Positions 1 to 9,600 of a stretch of DNA of 64,000 bases are shown here, in pieces. The notes below the pieces were generated by a model. That model did no database searches. It was not told where the DNA came from and saw only the letters and a program-made list of their open reading frames with translations. The number at the start of each line of letters is the position of its first letter. Within the stretch, counting starts at the first letter, position 1. The translations under genes and the position numbers were made by a program. The DNA is from Mycobacteroides chelonae. Lineage in GTDB: Bacteria; Actinomycetota; Actinomycetes; Mycobacteriales; Mycobacteriaceae. Where the stretch lies: positions 4,216,001-4,280,000 of the forward strand of contig NZ_CP050145.1 of the NCBI RefSeq assembly GCF_016767715.1. The letters are read 5' to 3'.

Positions 1-1206
1 GCCGGCGCCGACCTCACGCTGGTGCTTGGTGGCGGTGTAGCCACGAGCCTCAGCCGCGAACTCGCGCTCCTGCAGATCGACGTAGGCGGTCATGCCCTCG
101 CGGGCGTAGCCGTAAGCCAGGTCGAACATCGAGTAGTTCAGGGCGTGGAAGCCGGCCAGGGTGATGAACTGGAACTTGAAGCCCATGGCACCCAGCTCCT
201 TCTGGAACTTGGCGATGGTCGAGTCGTCCAGCGCCTGCTTCCAGTTGAAGGACGGGCTGCAGTTGTAGGACAGCAGCTGGTCCGGGAAGTCGGCCTTGAC
301 GGCCTCGGCGAACTTGCGGGCGACCTCCAGGTCCGGCACACCGGTCTCCATCCAGATGAGGTCGGCGTAGGGAGCGTAGGCCTTGGCACGCGCGATACAG
401 GGCTCGATGCCCTTCTGCACGTTGTAGAAGCCCTCGGAGGTGCGCTCACCGGTGACGAACGGCTTGTCGCGGTCGTCCACATCGGAGGTGATGAGGGTGG
501 CGGCCTCGGCGTCGGTACGGGCGATGACGACGGTCGGGGTGTTGGCGACGTCAGCGGCCAGGCGCGCGGAGGTCAGGGTGCGGATGTGCTGCTGGGTGGG
601 GATCAGCACCTTGCCACCGAGGTGGCCGCACTTCTTCTCCGAGGCCAGCTGGTCCTCCCAGTGGGTACCGGCGGCACCCGCGGCGATCATGGCCTTCTGC
701 AGCTCGTAGACGTTCAGGGCGCCACCGAAACCGGCTTCACCGTCGGCGACGATCGGCACCAACCAGTTGTCGACGCTGGTGTCACCCTCGACGCGGGCGA
801 TCTCGTCGGCACGCAGCAGGGCGTTGTTGATGCGGCGAACCACGGCCGGCACCGAGTTGGCCGGGTACAGGCTCTGGTCTGGGTAGGTGTGGCCGGAGAG
901 GTTGGCGTCACCGGCAACCTGCCAACCCGACAGGTAGATGGCCTTGAGGCCGGCACGGACCTGCTGCACGGCCATGTTGCCAGTCAGCGCGCCCAGCGCG
1001 TTGATGTACGAGTCGTCGTCCTTGGTGACGGCGTCCCACAGGATTTCCGCGCCACGGCGGGCCAGGGTGTTCTCCTCGACGACGCTGCCCTGCAGCTCTT
1101 CGACCTGGGCGGCGGTGTAGTCGCGGGTGATGCCCTTCCAGCGGGGGTTGGTGTCCCAGTCCTGCTGGATTTCGGCCGCGGTGCGCGGCTTGCCGACATT
1201 CGACAT
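1..1206 (-). CDS. icl: isocitrate lyase, 3' end outside window
   Basis: Isocitrate lyase splits isocitrate into glyoxylate and succinate, the first step of the glyoxylate shunt used for growth on fatty acids and acetate. 402 residues are visible from the start ([17 protein letters not shown]) to the window edge; the family has about 428, so only the C-terminus is missing. The signature KKCGH with the catalytic cysteine lies near residue 191, inside a TIM-barrel sequence that matches the mycobacterial Icl1 type throughout. The ATG at 1206 follows a good AGAGGAG ribosome site. The thioesterase-like gene lies upstream on the same strand, as Rv0466 precedes icl1 in M. tuberculosis. RamB, encoded 45 kb away in this window, is the known regulator of this gene in mycobacteria. 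The long plus-strand open frame across it is a shadow. Confidence 0.97.
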   Translation of the reverse strand, partial: MSNVGKPRTAAEIQQDWDTNPRWKGITRDYTAAQVEELQGSVVEENTLARRGAEILWDAVTKDDDSYINALGALTGNMAVQQVRAGLKAIYLSGWQVAGDANLSGHTYPDQSLYPANSVPAVVRRINNALLRADEIARVEGDTSVDNWLVPIVADGEAGFGGALNVYELQKAMIAAGAAGTHWEDQLASEKKCGHLGGKVLIPTQQHIRTLTSARLAADVANTPTVVIARTDAEAATLITSDVDDRDKPFVTGERTSEGFYNVQKGIEPCIARAKAYAPYADLIWMETGVPDLEVARKFAEAVKADFPDQLLSYNCSPSFNWKQALDDSTIAKFQKELGAMGFKFQFITLAGFHALNYSMFDLAYGYAREGMTAYVDLQEREFAAEARGYTATKHQREVGAG

Positions 1207-1477
1207 TGGTGCTCCTCTGTTACTTGCCCTGGCGTTTGGCTGTCGCAGACAGATTGTTAACGCCCAGGCACGTTCACTGCGTTGACTGTTACGACGATGT
1301 CACAGACCATATGCGCAGGTCCACCCGTTCCCAATGCCAATTTTCGCTAGGTATTAACGGGCTTTTGCTAACCTTGCGAAGCGGCTAATCGTACGCCCGT
1401 ACTGTTGCTACCGATCGGTAACCAACAATCCCCTGTTCAGAACGCTCGTACTGTTAAACCGTCGACACCGCGTCTAG
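1207..1477 (-). promoter_or_regulatory. icl upstream region with palindrome and direct repeats
   Basis: The 271 bases between icl and the thioesterase gene should hold the icl promoter. Three elements are visible. A perfect 12-bp palindrome TACCGATCGGTA lies at 1409-1420. The direct repeat CGTACTGTT occurs at 1398-1406 and 1447-1455. The stretch TTTTGCTAACCTTGCGAA at 1363-1380 loosely recalls RamB-type TTGCAAA sites. None is proven as an operator. Confidence 0.4.
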
Positions 1478-2278
1478 TTATCGAGCGAATATCGATGCGA
1501 GAGCCTTCACTTCGTCGCCAACGACATATGTGAGCGTTGTAACACTGCGACCGGGGACGCCAAGCTCGGTTCCGTCCTCGTAGACGTTGGTGATGATCTC
1601 GAGCTTGTCTCCCAGCGAAACCGCGGAGTCGTGTTCGAGGCTCACCCGATAGGGGCCCGACAGCAGCTCCGGATTCCGCGAGAGGTGATCCTCGACGATG
1701 CTCCAGTAAACGGAGTTATTCATGTGGTCGAACAGGTCCATATCGGTGAAGCGCACCGGGAAGTCCCGGACATCGGTCGCCGTCTCACGGTTACCGGGCT
1801 TGTTGTAGGGCTTCCACCGCAACCGGTCCACCTCCGTGGTGGACGCGACAGTGGCCAGGAAGTCGTCTTCGATACGCGCCGGACCCTGGGTCTCGCGGCT
1901 GACGTGAATCCAGAACGCCTCGGACTCGATAAGGCCGCCCGCTCTGCCATCCACCCGCACCCGCATTTGGCACCACCGATTAGAAGTGGCCGAACACCAG
2001 CGGCGCAGCCATAGCTCCTCCCTGAACTCAATCGGCTTGATCACGTCGATCATGGTGCGGCGGACTATCCAGTGCGGGTGGCTGTCCTCGGCCTCCACGC
2101 CCCGCAGGTGATCTTGGCCGATGTCCTGGATATGCCGAGCGGCCCCGTCCAGCCGTAGACGCCCGCCGGAGTCGACGTCGGCGATGCGAACGGGCCAACG
2201 CCCCTCGTAGACGTGAGGATGCGCGTGCGGAACGGGCATCATGTCCTTGTCGAGGCCGGTGCTGGCTTCCACGCTCAC
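1478..2278 (-). CDS. acyl-ACP thioesterase-like hotdog protein (Rv0466 type)
   Basis: A protein of 266 residues resembling fatty acyl-ACP thioesterases (FatA/FatB type), enzymes that hydrolyse acyl-ACP to free fatty acid; the substrate in mycobacteria is not known to me. The two hotdog halves can be recognised: DGAARHIQDIGQDHLRG in the first and FPVRFTDMDLFDHMNNSVYW in the second, the latter carrying the conserved Asp/His/Asn region. The frame is open upstream to 2380, but GTG at 2278 is preferred because it follows AAAGGA and gives the length of the M. tuberculosis neighbour of icl1. It lies directly upstream of icl on the same strand, so the pair may be co-transcribed or share control. Confidence 0.8.
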   Translation of the reverse strand: MSVEASTGLDKDMMPVPHAHPHVYEGRWPVRIADVDSGGRLRLDGAARHIQDIGQDHLRGVEAEDSHPHWIVRRTMIDVIKPIEFREELWLRRWCSATSNRWCQMRVRVDGRAGGLIESEAFWIHVSRETQGPARIEDDFLATVASTTEVDRLRWKPYNKPGNRETATDVRDFPVRFTDMDLFDHMNNSVYWSIVEDHLSRNPELLSGPYRVSLEHDSAVSLGDKLEIITNVYEDGTELGVPGRSVTTLTYVVGDEVKALASIFAR

Positions 2279-2434
2279 GGTTCGGTCCTTTCGCGAGGTC
2301 ACGCCGGCTCCCGGCACGACGGAGACTGCGTCAACCGCGCATTCTTCGCAATCCATGGTCCCACAACCGAAACCGGCCAAAAATCGACAGCGTGTTGCGG
2401 CGTATTCGATTAAGGGCCAGTTGATCTCGCATTC

Positions 2435-3379
2435 TTGACGGCTCGTTCACGCAGCGTGCTCTCCGCTGGGCCATACGATCACCTGGTGGTAGCCACGCGG
2501 CCAGAACGTAACTACCGGGTCGGCCGAGGTCTTCTCACGGCCGCCGGCCTGTTGTTCGTCATCGCCATCGGCGGACTCGCGCTCACCGGACACACCCTGG
2601 TCCGATTCTCCTCCGATGAAGCGGCCGGCCCTTATCCGCTGTGGATGCCGCTGGCCTCAACCTTGACCGTGGTGCTGCTCACGCGCCTGGTACCGGCGCA
2701 TCTGCCAGCGATCGACCCGCTTGCCGACATCGATCGGGGGCGCCTCATCCGTGAGGCGTGGGTACTGGCGGGAGCGGCCCTCGCATTCCCCGCCCTGATC
2801 GTCACGGCGACGACCGCGGGGATACCGCTTGATGCCGTGTACAGCTCCATCAAGGTGCTGATGTTTCTCGTGATCCCCCTGTTGGCCTTTCGGATGCTCC
2901 GCGGAGACGGCGCCAAGGCTCGATGGAGAACCCGCCTGGACCGCACCCGCACGCTGGCGCCGATCGTTCCGGTTGTCGCATGGATCGCACTCGCCCGACT
3001 CGGCCCTCTCGCGCCACCGGCCAGCGCACTGTCCGGCCTGCCCGACCCCGTCACCGTGGCGGTGGCATCGCTGATCACATTGCTGACCGCAGGCGTGCTC
3101 GAGGAGGTCTTCTACCGGGGCTTTGTACAGACCCGGCTGGAGTCGTTGGTGGGCCGCTGGCCGGCCATCGCCACCGCGTCAGTGCTCTTTGCCGCCATGC
3201 ATCTCGCCTCACACGTCCACGCCACCACCTTGGCCGTGGACCTCGCGACCATCGTGGCGATTCAGGGAACGTTCGGCGTGATGCAGGGCTATCTGTGGAG
3301 CCGATACCGAAACATCTGGGCTCCGATAGCCATTCATATCGCCGTCAACCTGATCTACCTCGACATGCTCATCAGCTGA
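2435..3379 (+). CDS. CPBP-family intramembrane metalloprotease
   Basis: A polytopic membrane protein of up to 314 residues with the CPBP (CAAX protease and bacteriocin-processing) signature. EEVFYRG near residue 224 supplies the glutamate pair and arginine. A later membrane segment supplies a histidine (FAAMHLASH), and IAIHIAVNLIY near the end supplies the last conserved H/N motif. Such proteins cleave peptides inside the membrane, but the substrate here is unknown. The frame opens with TTG at 2435; GTG at 2456 or 2486 are equally possible starts because no clear ribosome site decides. It converges with, and its last 171 bases overlap, the MFS gene on the other strand. Confidence 0.75.
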   Translation: MTARSRSVLSAGPYDHLVVATRPERNYRVGRGLLTAAGLLFVIAIGGLALTGHTLVRFSSDEAAGPYPLWMPLASTLTVVLLTRLVPAHLPAIDPLADIDRGRLIREAWVLAGAALAFPALIVTATTAGIPLDAVYSSIKVLMFLVIPLLAFRMLRGDGAKARWRTRLDRTRTLAPIVPVVAWIALARLGPLAPPASALSGLPDPVTVAVASLITLLTAGVLEEVFYRGFVQTRLESLVGRWPAIATASVLFAAMHLASHVHATTLAVDLATIVAIQGTFGVMQGYLWSRYRNIWAPIAIHIAVNLIYLDMLIS

Positions 3380-4642
3380 CGATCGTTCCCGCACGCATAG
3401 ACACATCACCGCCGCAATGACGCAGAGTCCAGCGGCGACCCGAAAAGCGTTGTCATAGTTGCCCTCCTGATCGCGCAGCCATCCCGCACCTGCTGCTGCG
3501 ATGGCCGCACCGAGCTGGTGCGAGGCAAAAACCCAGCCGAACACCACGGGGGTGCGATCCCCGAAGTAACTTCGACACAGCGCGATGGTCGGTGGCACGG
3601 TGGCCACCCAATCCAGCCCATAGAAGATGATGAACACCCAGGTAGACGGCTCAGCACGCGCAGAAAGCAACGCCGGCAACAACATCAGCGATAGGCCACG
3701 CCCGAAGTAGTAGATGCCCAGCAGGACACGCGCATCGACCCGGTCGGTGAGCCATCCGGAGAACACCGTTCCCGCGACATCGAAGATCCCGATCAGCGCC
3801 AGCAGGCTTGCGGCCATGGTCGTCGGCATCCCGTGATCGTGCGCCGCGGGAATGAAGTGTGTGCCGATCAATCCGTTGGTGGTCATACCGCATATCGCGA
3901 AACTGCCTGCCAATAGCCAGAAGACCGGTTGTCGCGCTCCGATGAGCAGTCCCTCGAACGCCGCACCGAAACCACCGGATGCGGCCCCCGACTCGTCAGT
4001 GTCGGCACCGTAGGGGCCAACTTCCTTATCCGCCGGTCGGTTTCGCATGAACAGCACGACCGGCAGAACCACGGAAAGTGCCGACACAGCCACGATCACC
4101 GCGGCCCACCGCCAGCCGTAGGCGCCGGCCACCACCGCCACCAGCGGCAAGAAGATGAGCTGCCCGGTGGCGCTGGCGGCGGTCAAAACGCCGGTGACCA
4201 ATCCACGGCGCGCGACGAACCACCTCGTTGCGATGGTGGCCACGAATCCCATCGAGATCGATCCGGTGCCGACGCCCACCAGCACACCCCAGAGCAGTAA
4301 AAGCTGCCAAGACGAATCCATGAACGCGCTCAGGAAGGTGCCCGTAGCGATCAACAGGAGCGCCGCCGCCAGCACCGAACGCACTCCGAACTTATCCATC
4401 AACGCGGCCGCGAATGGTGCAGTGAGCCCGAACAGCGTCATGTTGATCGACATCGCCAGCCCAATGGTGCCGTGCGACCACCCGAACTCTGCGTGCAGCG
4501 GATCCATCAGAACGCCTGGGACCGATCGGAATCCGGCCGCGGCAAGCACCGCGACAAATGCCACCGCGGCGATGGTCCAGGCAGGGTGCAGCCGGCGGCG
4601 GCTGAGGGTTTTGGAGGTTTTGGGCACCGGAGACTGCGTCAT
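3209..4642 (-). CDS. MFS transporter with long antisense-encoded tail
   Basis: A 12-helix major facilitator superfamily transporter of 477 residues, probably a drug or metabolite exporter or monocarboxylate-type carrier. The first helix (WTIAAVAFVAVLAAAGF) starts near residue 20, and the MDKFGVRSV loop between helices 2 and 3 has the MFS motif A character. The open frame reaches 4693 (TTG) with an ATG at 4684, but both lie within the palindromic operator at 4677-4694, so ATG 4642 (MTQSPVPK) is chosen. After the last helix (about CVIAAVMCLCV) follow some 60 hydrophilic residues that overlap the protease gene by 171 bases and read like antisense, so the functional end may be earlier. The divergent GlxA-type regulator is its likely controller. 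Confidence 0.8.
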   Translation of the reverse strand: MTQSPVPKTSKTLSRRRLHPAWTIAAVAFVAVLAAAGFRSVPGVLMDPLHAEFGWSHGTIGLAMSINMTLFGLTAPFAAALMDKFGVRSVLAAALLLIATGTFLSAFMDSSWQLLLLWGVLVGVGTGSISMGFVATIATRWFVARRGLVTGVLTAASATGQLIFLPLVAVVAGAYGWRWAAVIVAVSALSVVLPVVLFMRNRPADKEVGPYGADTDESGAASGGFGAAFEGLLIGARQPVFWLLAGSFAICGMTTNGLIGTHFIPAAHDHGMPTTMAASLLALIGIFDVAGTVFSGWLTDRVDARVLLGIYYFGRGLSLMLLPALLSARAEPSTWVFIIFYGLDWVATVPPTIALCRSYFGDRTPVVFGWVFASHQLGAAIAAAGAGWLRDQEGNYDNAFRVAAGLCVIAAVMCLCVRERSSADEHVEVDQVDGDMNGYRSPDVSVSAPQIALHHAERSLNRHDGREVHGQGGGVDV

Positions 4643-4676
4643 CTGCCCAGGCTGACCGATATCGGCTCGACCCACA

Positions 4677-4694
4677 ATTGGCATAAATGCCAAT
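4677..4694. promoter_or_regulatory. palindromic operator between MFS gene and regulator
   Basis: ATTGGCATAAATGCCAAT is an inverted repeat with perfect 8-base arms around a central AA. It lies 18 bases before the ATG of the GlxA/AraC-type regulator and 34 bases before the preferred MFS start. A site at this place could control both divergent genes. The dyad is seen directly; the binding protein is inferred from position. Confidence 0.55.
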
Positions 4695-4712
4695 AGGTGT
4701 GAAGATCATGCC

Positions 4713-5660
4713 ATGGCACACACGGTGGCCGTCTTGATGCTCGAACCCCTGGTCGGCTTCGACGCGACCATCCCCTCGCTGATGTTCGGTCAGGCCGGTG
4801 CCGACCACTACCGGGTCATCACCTGCGGATTGTCCTGTGCCCCAGTCAAGACCACCTCGGGATACACGATCACCCCCGAGGAGGGGCCGTCTGCGTTACA
4901 TCGCGCGGACACCGTCATCATCCCCGGCACCAGGTATCCGCCGGCGCGCCTTCGGGGCGAGTTGACCGAGGAACTCCGCGCCGCATTCGACACCATCCGC
5001 CCGGGCACGCGCATCGTCTCCATCTGCACCGGAGCCTTCGTGCTGGCTGCCGCGGGACTGCTTGACGGGCGCCGCGCTACCACCCATTGGCACAAGGCAG
5101 ACGATTTTCGTGCCCTATATCCACGGGTGCTGCTCGATGAGGCGGTCCTGTTCGTCGACGACGGCGACGTGCTGACGTCGGCGGGGCTGGCCTCGGGAAT
5201 CGACCTGTGCCTGCACATTATTCGACGAGATCACGGCACGGCGGCCGCCAACGCCGTGGCGCGGTATTGCGTGGTGCCGCCGTGGCGGGAAGGCGGCCAG
5301 GCACAGTTCATCGACCGCCCGCTTCCCGAATGCACCGGGAATTCAACGGCATCCGCTCGCAGCTGGGCACTGGAAAACCTCACCGAACCGTTGACGGTGC
5401 GGCAGCTGGCCGACCATTCCCGAATGAGCATGCGAACCTTCAATCGGCGTTTCCGCGACGAGACCGGACTCTCACCCGGTGATTGGGTGCGGCAGCAGCG
5501 CGTCGAACGCGCCCGGGCGCTCCTGGAATCGCACGATCTTGCCGTGGATGAGGTGGCGCGAAGGTCGGGCCTGGGCTCGGCCGCGAATCTGCGGCATCAC
5601 CTGCGCCGCGGATTCGGCATGAGTCCCACCCACTACCGAAAGACGTTCCGGGGCAGCTAG
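4713..5660 (+). CDS. GlxA-type AraC-family transcriptional regulator
   Basis: A 315-residue regulator with an N-terminal DJ-1/PfpI (class I glutamine amidotransferase-like) domain, residues about 1-190, and a C-terminal AraC/XylS double helix-turn-helix, about 215-312. The nucleophile-elbow sequence SICTGAF is present near residue 100 and is followed by the family-typical LLDGRRATTHWH. The DNA-binding part shows MSMRTFNRRFRDETGLSPGDW and the second helix pair ending ATNLRHHLRRGFG-like sequence (here SAANLRHHLRRGFGMSP). These proteins usually sense a small metabolite through the first domain. It is divergent from the MFS gene and likely controls it through the dyad at 4677-4694. Its stop overlaps that of gap by four bases. 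Confidence 0.88.
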   Translation: MAHTVAVLMLEPLVGFDATIPSLMFGQAGADHYRVITCGLSCAPVKTTSGYTITPEEGPSALHRADTVIIPGTRYPPARLRGELTEELRAAFDTIRPGTRIVSICTGAFVLAAAGLLDGRRATTHWHKADDFRALYPRVLLDEAVLFVDDGDVLTSAGLASGIDLCLHIIRRDHGTAAANAVARYCVVPPWREGGQAQFIDRPLPECTGNSTASARSWALENLTEPLTVRQLADHSRMSMRTFNRRFRDETGLSPGDWVRQQRVERARALLESHDLAVDEVARRSGLGSAANLRHHLRRGFGMSPTHYRKTFRGS

Positions 5661-6460
5661 ACGATGCCTACGCCGGTAAGCACCTGCCAGACCCCGACCA
5701 CCGCGAAAAGAATGAGAAGCACCAGCTGCCGGTGGGCAAGGGCCCAATTGTGAACCGGTTCCAGCACGGCTTGAGTCCTCGCCGGGGCGATCACGTAGCT
5801 GATGAGGGCCACCTCGAAAACGGCGAGCATCGCGAAGACGAACACGATGGCAGCCAGAATCTGCGTACCCATGGACGTTCCCGAGCCGACGATGATGGTG
5901 TCGACGAGGAGCACCAGCGGGGGCGGCGGCATGTATCCAATGCCGAGGACCAGGGCGACCCACAGCGCGCCGTTTTCCCAGGCGCCCTTGCCATGGTGGA
6001 AAAGACGTCGAAACTTCGACACCACAACGCTGATGGCACTTCTGATGCGGCCGACAGACTGGGGTTCGGCGGTCGGCGTCTCTGGATCGAGGACCAAAAC
6101 CGATGAATCCCCGCCCCCGCCTGCGGCCACAGGCTGATTCTCTCTCTTGCGCGACCGAAGCCGCACGGCGATCACAACGGCCAGCACAATGCACAACACA
6201 CCTGTGCCCAACTGGAGAGGCTTGACCGAGGAGCCCGGGTCCGCCGTCGCGAGATTCTTCGCGAAGGACGCAAAACTCGGGACGAGATGCAGTGCGAAAA
6301 GCGCGACAAGGAAGGACGGCACATTCACGATCAGTGCACCAACCCAGAAGGCCAAGAGGTTCTGCACCGGGCGAGGCCGGGAGATGACCACCAAAATCAG
6401 GCCAAGCAGCACCGGATTGAGTGACATCAAAAATGCCAACCCCAACAGTTCGCGCCACAT
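5657..6460 (-). CDS. gap: Gap, GPL-addressing membrane protein
   Basis: An integral membrane protein of 267 residues with about six hydrophobic segments (near 3-22, 37-60, 83-101, 165-190, 197-222 and 244-266) and a charged cytosolic loop around residues 100-160. Length, topology and the MSLNPVLLGLILVVISRPRP start match the GAP/Sap family, whose GPL-locus member is required to move glycopeptidolipid to the mycobacterial surface. It is the last gene after mps2, separated by 166 bases, on the same strand, as in M. abscessus and M. smegmatis. It appears intact. The gene converges with the GlxA-type regulator with a four-base overlap of stop codons. Confidence 0.88.
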   Translation of the reverse strand: MWRELLGLAFLMSLNPVLLGLILVVISRPRPVQNLLAFWVGALIVNVPSFLVALFALHLVPSFASFAKNLATADPGSSVKPLQLGTGVLCIVLAVVIAVRLRSRKRENQPVAAGGGGDSSVLVLDPETPTAEPQSVGRIRSAISVVVSKFRRLFHHGKGAWENGALWVALVLGIGYMPPPPLVLLVDTIIVGSGTSMGTQILAAIVFVFAMLAVFEVALISYVIAPARTQAVLEPVHNWALAHRQLVLLILFAVVGVWQVLTGVGIV

Positions 6461-6626
6461 ATCGGTAACCCTACTCTGTTTGCTCGCGAATGGCAGTGCC
6501 AGCCGAAATGCGATGAATCATGCTGAATGCACTCATGAGACCGCTAGTCATTCCGGTAGTACGCAGCCCAAATAACTTAGCCATCATGAATCAACGTGCG
6601 TTACGACCCCGACCATTTCTCGCACG
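6461..6626 (-). other. mps2-gap intergenic spacer
   Basis: 166 bases between the mps2 stop and the gap ATG. The spacer is less GC-rich than the flanking genes and may contain a separate gap promoter. I see no convincing terminator hairpin or coding frame, so read-through from mps2 remains possible. Confidence 0.4.
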
Positions 6627-9600
6627 TTAAAGCAATCCATGCAATCGCAAGTCAGTCGCGTATTTGGCGATGATTGGCGCCGAGACTTGCGGAATGTCGT
6701 GACCGGAACCGATCTTGGCCTTTCGCACCGCGGCCTGGAATCGGTCGGCCGGGGCCATGGACCCCCGCGAGGGTTCCGGCGGCTGACCGTCCCAGCCGTG
6801 ATCCTGCAAGATTTTCAGCATCTGCAACACAGAGCCTTGGCGTTGATGATCCGGCAAAGCGTGCAGGCCGGCCTCAAAGCGCGCCACCCATTCACTGAAA
6901 TCGCTGACGCGTTCGATCGGGTGGCCGGCCTCGATCAACCAATCGACGTACTCGTCGATTCCGATGCCGTCGTCATGTGGATTCATCACGTGATACGTCT
7001 CGAATCCGGTGAACGCTCCGGTAGACGAGCCCGCTGCCTGCCCTCCCAGCTTCGTGATCGCCTCGGCAACGAATTCCACGGGAAGCCCGTCGAAGTGCGC
7101 GCGTTGACGATCGCCTTCCTCGGTCAGCCGGTAGACGGAATGGGGCGCAACACCGGTGGCGACAATGCTCAGCACCATTCGGGCGACCGTGTCGGAGGCA
7201 TTGACCTGGCCCGCGTAACTGGTGCCGACCATGATCATGCCCGAGCGGAACACCGTGACCGGCAAGCCAACCTGCTCGTGGGCTTCACGGAGCAGCACCT
7301 CGCCCGCCCATTTGCTGTTGCCATACCCGTTGGCGTAGCTCCCGTCGGAAGGACGGACGGCACTGATGAGCCGGATATCGGCGTCCTCGACAAAGGTTGA
7401 CTTCTCGATCTCGCGCCCGACGTCTGCCGTCGACACAAACGTGTACGGCTTGAGCTTCGAGGTCAGCGCGAACCGGATCAGCTCCGCCGTGCCGACCACG
7501 TTGGGTCCGAACAGCTCGCTGTAGGGCAGAACGCTGTTGACCAGCGCCGCGGAATCGACGATCAGGTCGACGGTCCCGGACAGCCGTTGCCAGGTCTCGT
7601 CATCCAGACCGAGGCCCGGCTCGGCCTTGTCGCCGGCGATTACCTGCAGCCGGTCAGCGGCGAGCGCTTCGTAAACCCGGATGAGTTCGGCGTCTCCGCT
7701 GTCGAAGGTCTTGTCGAGACGACGTCGAGCATCTTCGTCAGACTTGGCACGCACCAGGCAAATCAGCGTGCCATCAACATCTTCCAGTTCCTTGAGCCAT
7801 TGCAGCACGAGGTAGCGCCCCAGGAACCCGGTGGCGCCGGTCAGCAGCACCGTCCGCGGACGTGCGTCGGCACGCGGCAGTGCCGGAGCCGCCTGCAGCG
7901 TCGCCTCGTCGATGAACTTGTCCAAGGTGAGGTCGCTGGCCCGCACCTCCAACGCGCCGGGTCCGTGCACGGACGCATAGGTCGGCCCGCTGGCTCCGGA
8001 GCTTGCGGCGCCGTCCAGATACACGCTGAGACTGCGCACCGACGGGGACTCGAACAGAGTTCGCACCGCCAGCTGGGCATCGAGCGACGTGTTGATCGCG
8101 GCAACCACGCGCATCGCGGAGATCGAGTCGCCGCCCAGATCAAAGAACGAATCGTCGGTCCCGACCCGATCGACACCCAGCACCTGGGCGTAGATGCCAG
8201 CGACCGCTTCCTCAATCGCATTGGCAGGCGCGCGGTAGCGGGCCCTGTCGTCGTACTCAGGTATCGGAAGGGCACGCTTGTCGAGCTTGCCGTTGACGGT
8301 GAGCGGCAACGCCTCCAGCCGTACCACCGCGGCCGGGACCATGTAGGGCGGCAGTCGCTTGGCCAGGGAGCTGCGTAGTTCGGCGGGCTCACCGGCCCCG
8401 ATGAAGTAACCGACCAGGCGTTTGTCTCCGGGACGGTCCTCACGGGCGATCACGGCCGCCTGCTCTACCCCGTCCAGGTCCGCCAGGGCGGCCTGGATCT
8501 CACCGAGTTCGATGCGGAAACCGCGAATCTTGACCTGCTCATCGGCACGGCCCAGGTACTCGAGCTGGCCTCCGGCGACCCAGCGCACCAAGTCCCCGGT
8601 GCGATACATGCGCGCCCCCGGCTCCCCGAACGGGCATGCCGTGAACCGCGATGCGGTCAGCCCTGCACGGCCGACATAACCGATGCCGACGCCAAGTCCG
8701 GCCACATACAACTCGCCGACCACACCCGGCGGCACCGGACGCATCCACCGGTCCAGGACGAACAGCGCGGCGTCGGGCACCGGAACACCGATCGGCACCA
8801 CACCCGATCCGGCGATCAACTCGCCGAACGTGGCATAGATGGTGGTCTCGGTCGGACCGTAGCCGTTGATCATCACCCGGCCAGGTGCCCACTTGTCCAC
8901 CACTTCGGTGGGGCAGGCTTCACCCGCGACAACCAGCGTCATGTTGTCCAGACCTTCCGGGGACAACATTCCGACCGCCGAGGGGGTTTGGAACAGGACG
9001 GTGACCTTCTCCCGGATCAGCAGATCACGGAAATCGTCCGGGGACCGCACCACCGAATCCGGAACGATCACCAACCGGCCACCGTGCAGCAGTGCGCCAA
9101 AGATCTCCCACACGGTGATGTCGAAGACAAGAGACCCTGCCTGCGTCCACACCTCGCCCGGCCCGGTGGGCATGTGAGTGAGCGGGAACTTAAGGGCCTG
9201 AGTCACATTGGCGTGCGCAATGGCCACACCCTTGGGAACACCGGTCGTTCCCGACGTGTAAATCGTGTACGCAATGTCATCGGGTGCCGGGGTGAGCAGC
9301 GGCGTATGGCCGTAAATCGCGCCGGTGGGGTCGTCTTCGGCATCATCGAACTGGACGACGGAGACTCCGGATCCGTCAAACCGTGCGCGCAGCTCGGCGG
9401 TCGTGACAGCCGCGACCGGCACGGCGTCGGACAGCATGAACTCCAGTCGTGTATCCGGCACCGAGGGATCGATCGGCAGATACGACGCTCCGGTCTTGAG
9501 AATCGCGAGGATCGCCACGATCGCGTCGTCGGAGCGCGGCATCAAGAGCGCCACCGACTCACCCGGACCGGCACCATAGATCGCCAGCAGATTCGCCAAT

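Noticed and set aside
22..1260. 412-codon plus-strand open frame over icl
   Set aside because: It is the antisense shadow of isocitrate lyase, whose minus-strand product is unmistakable; the plus frame has no family pattern.
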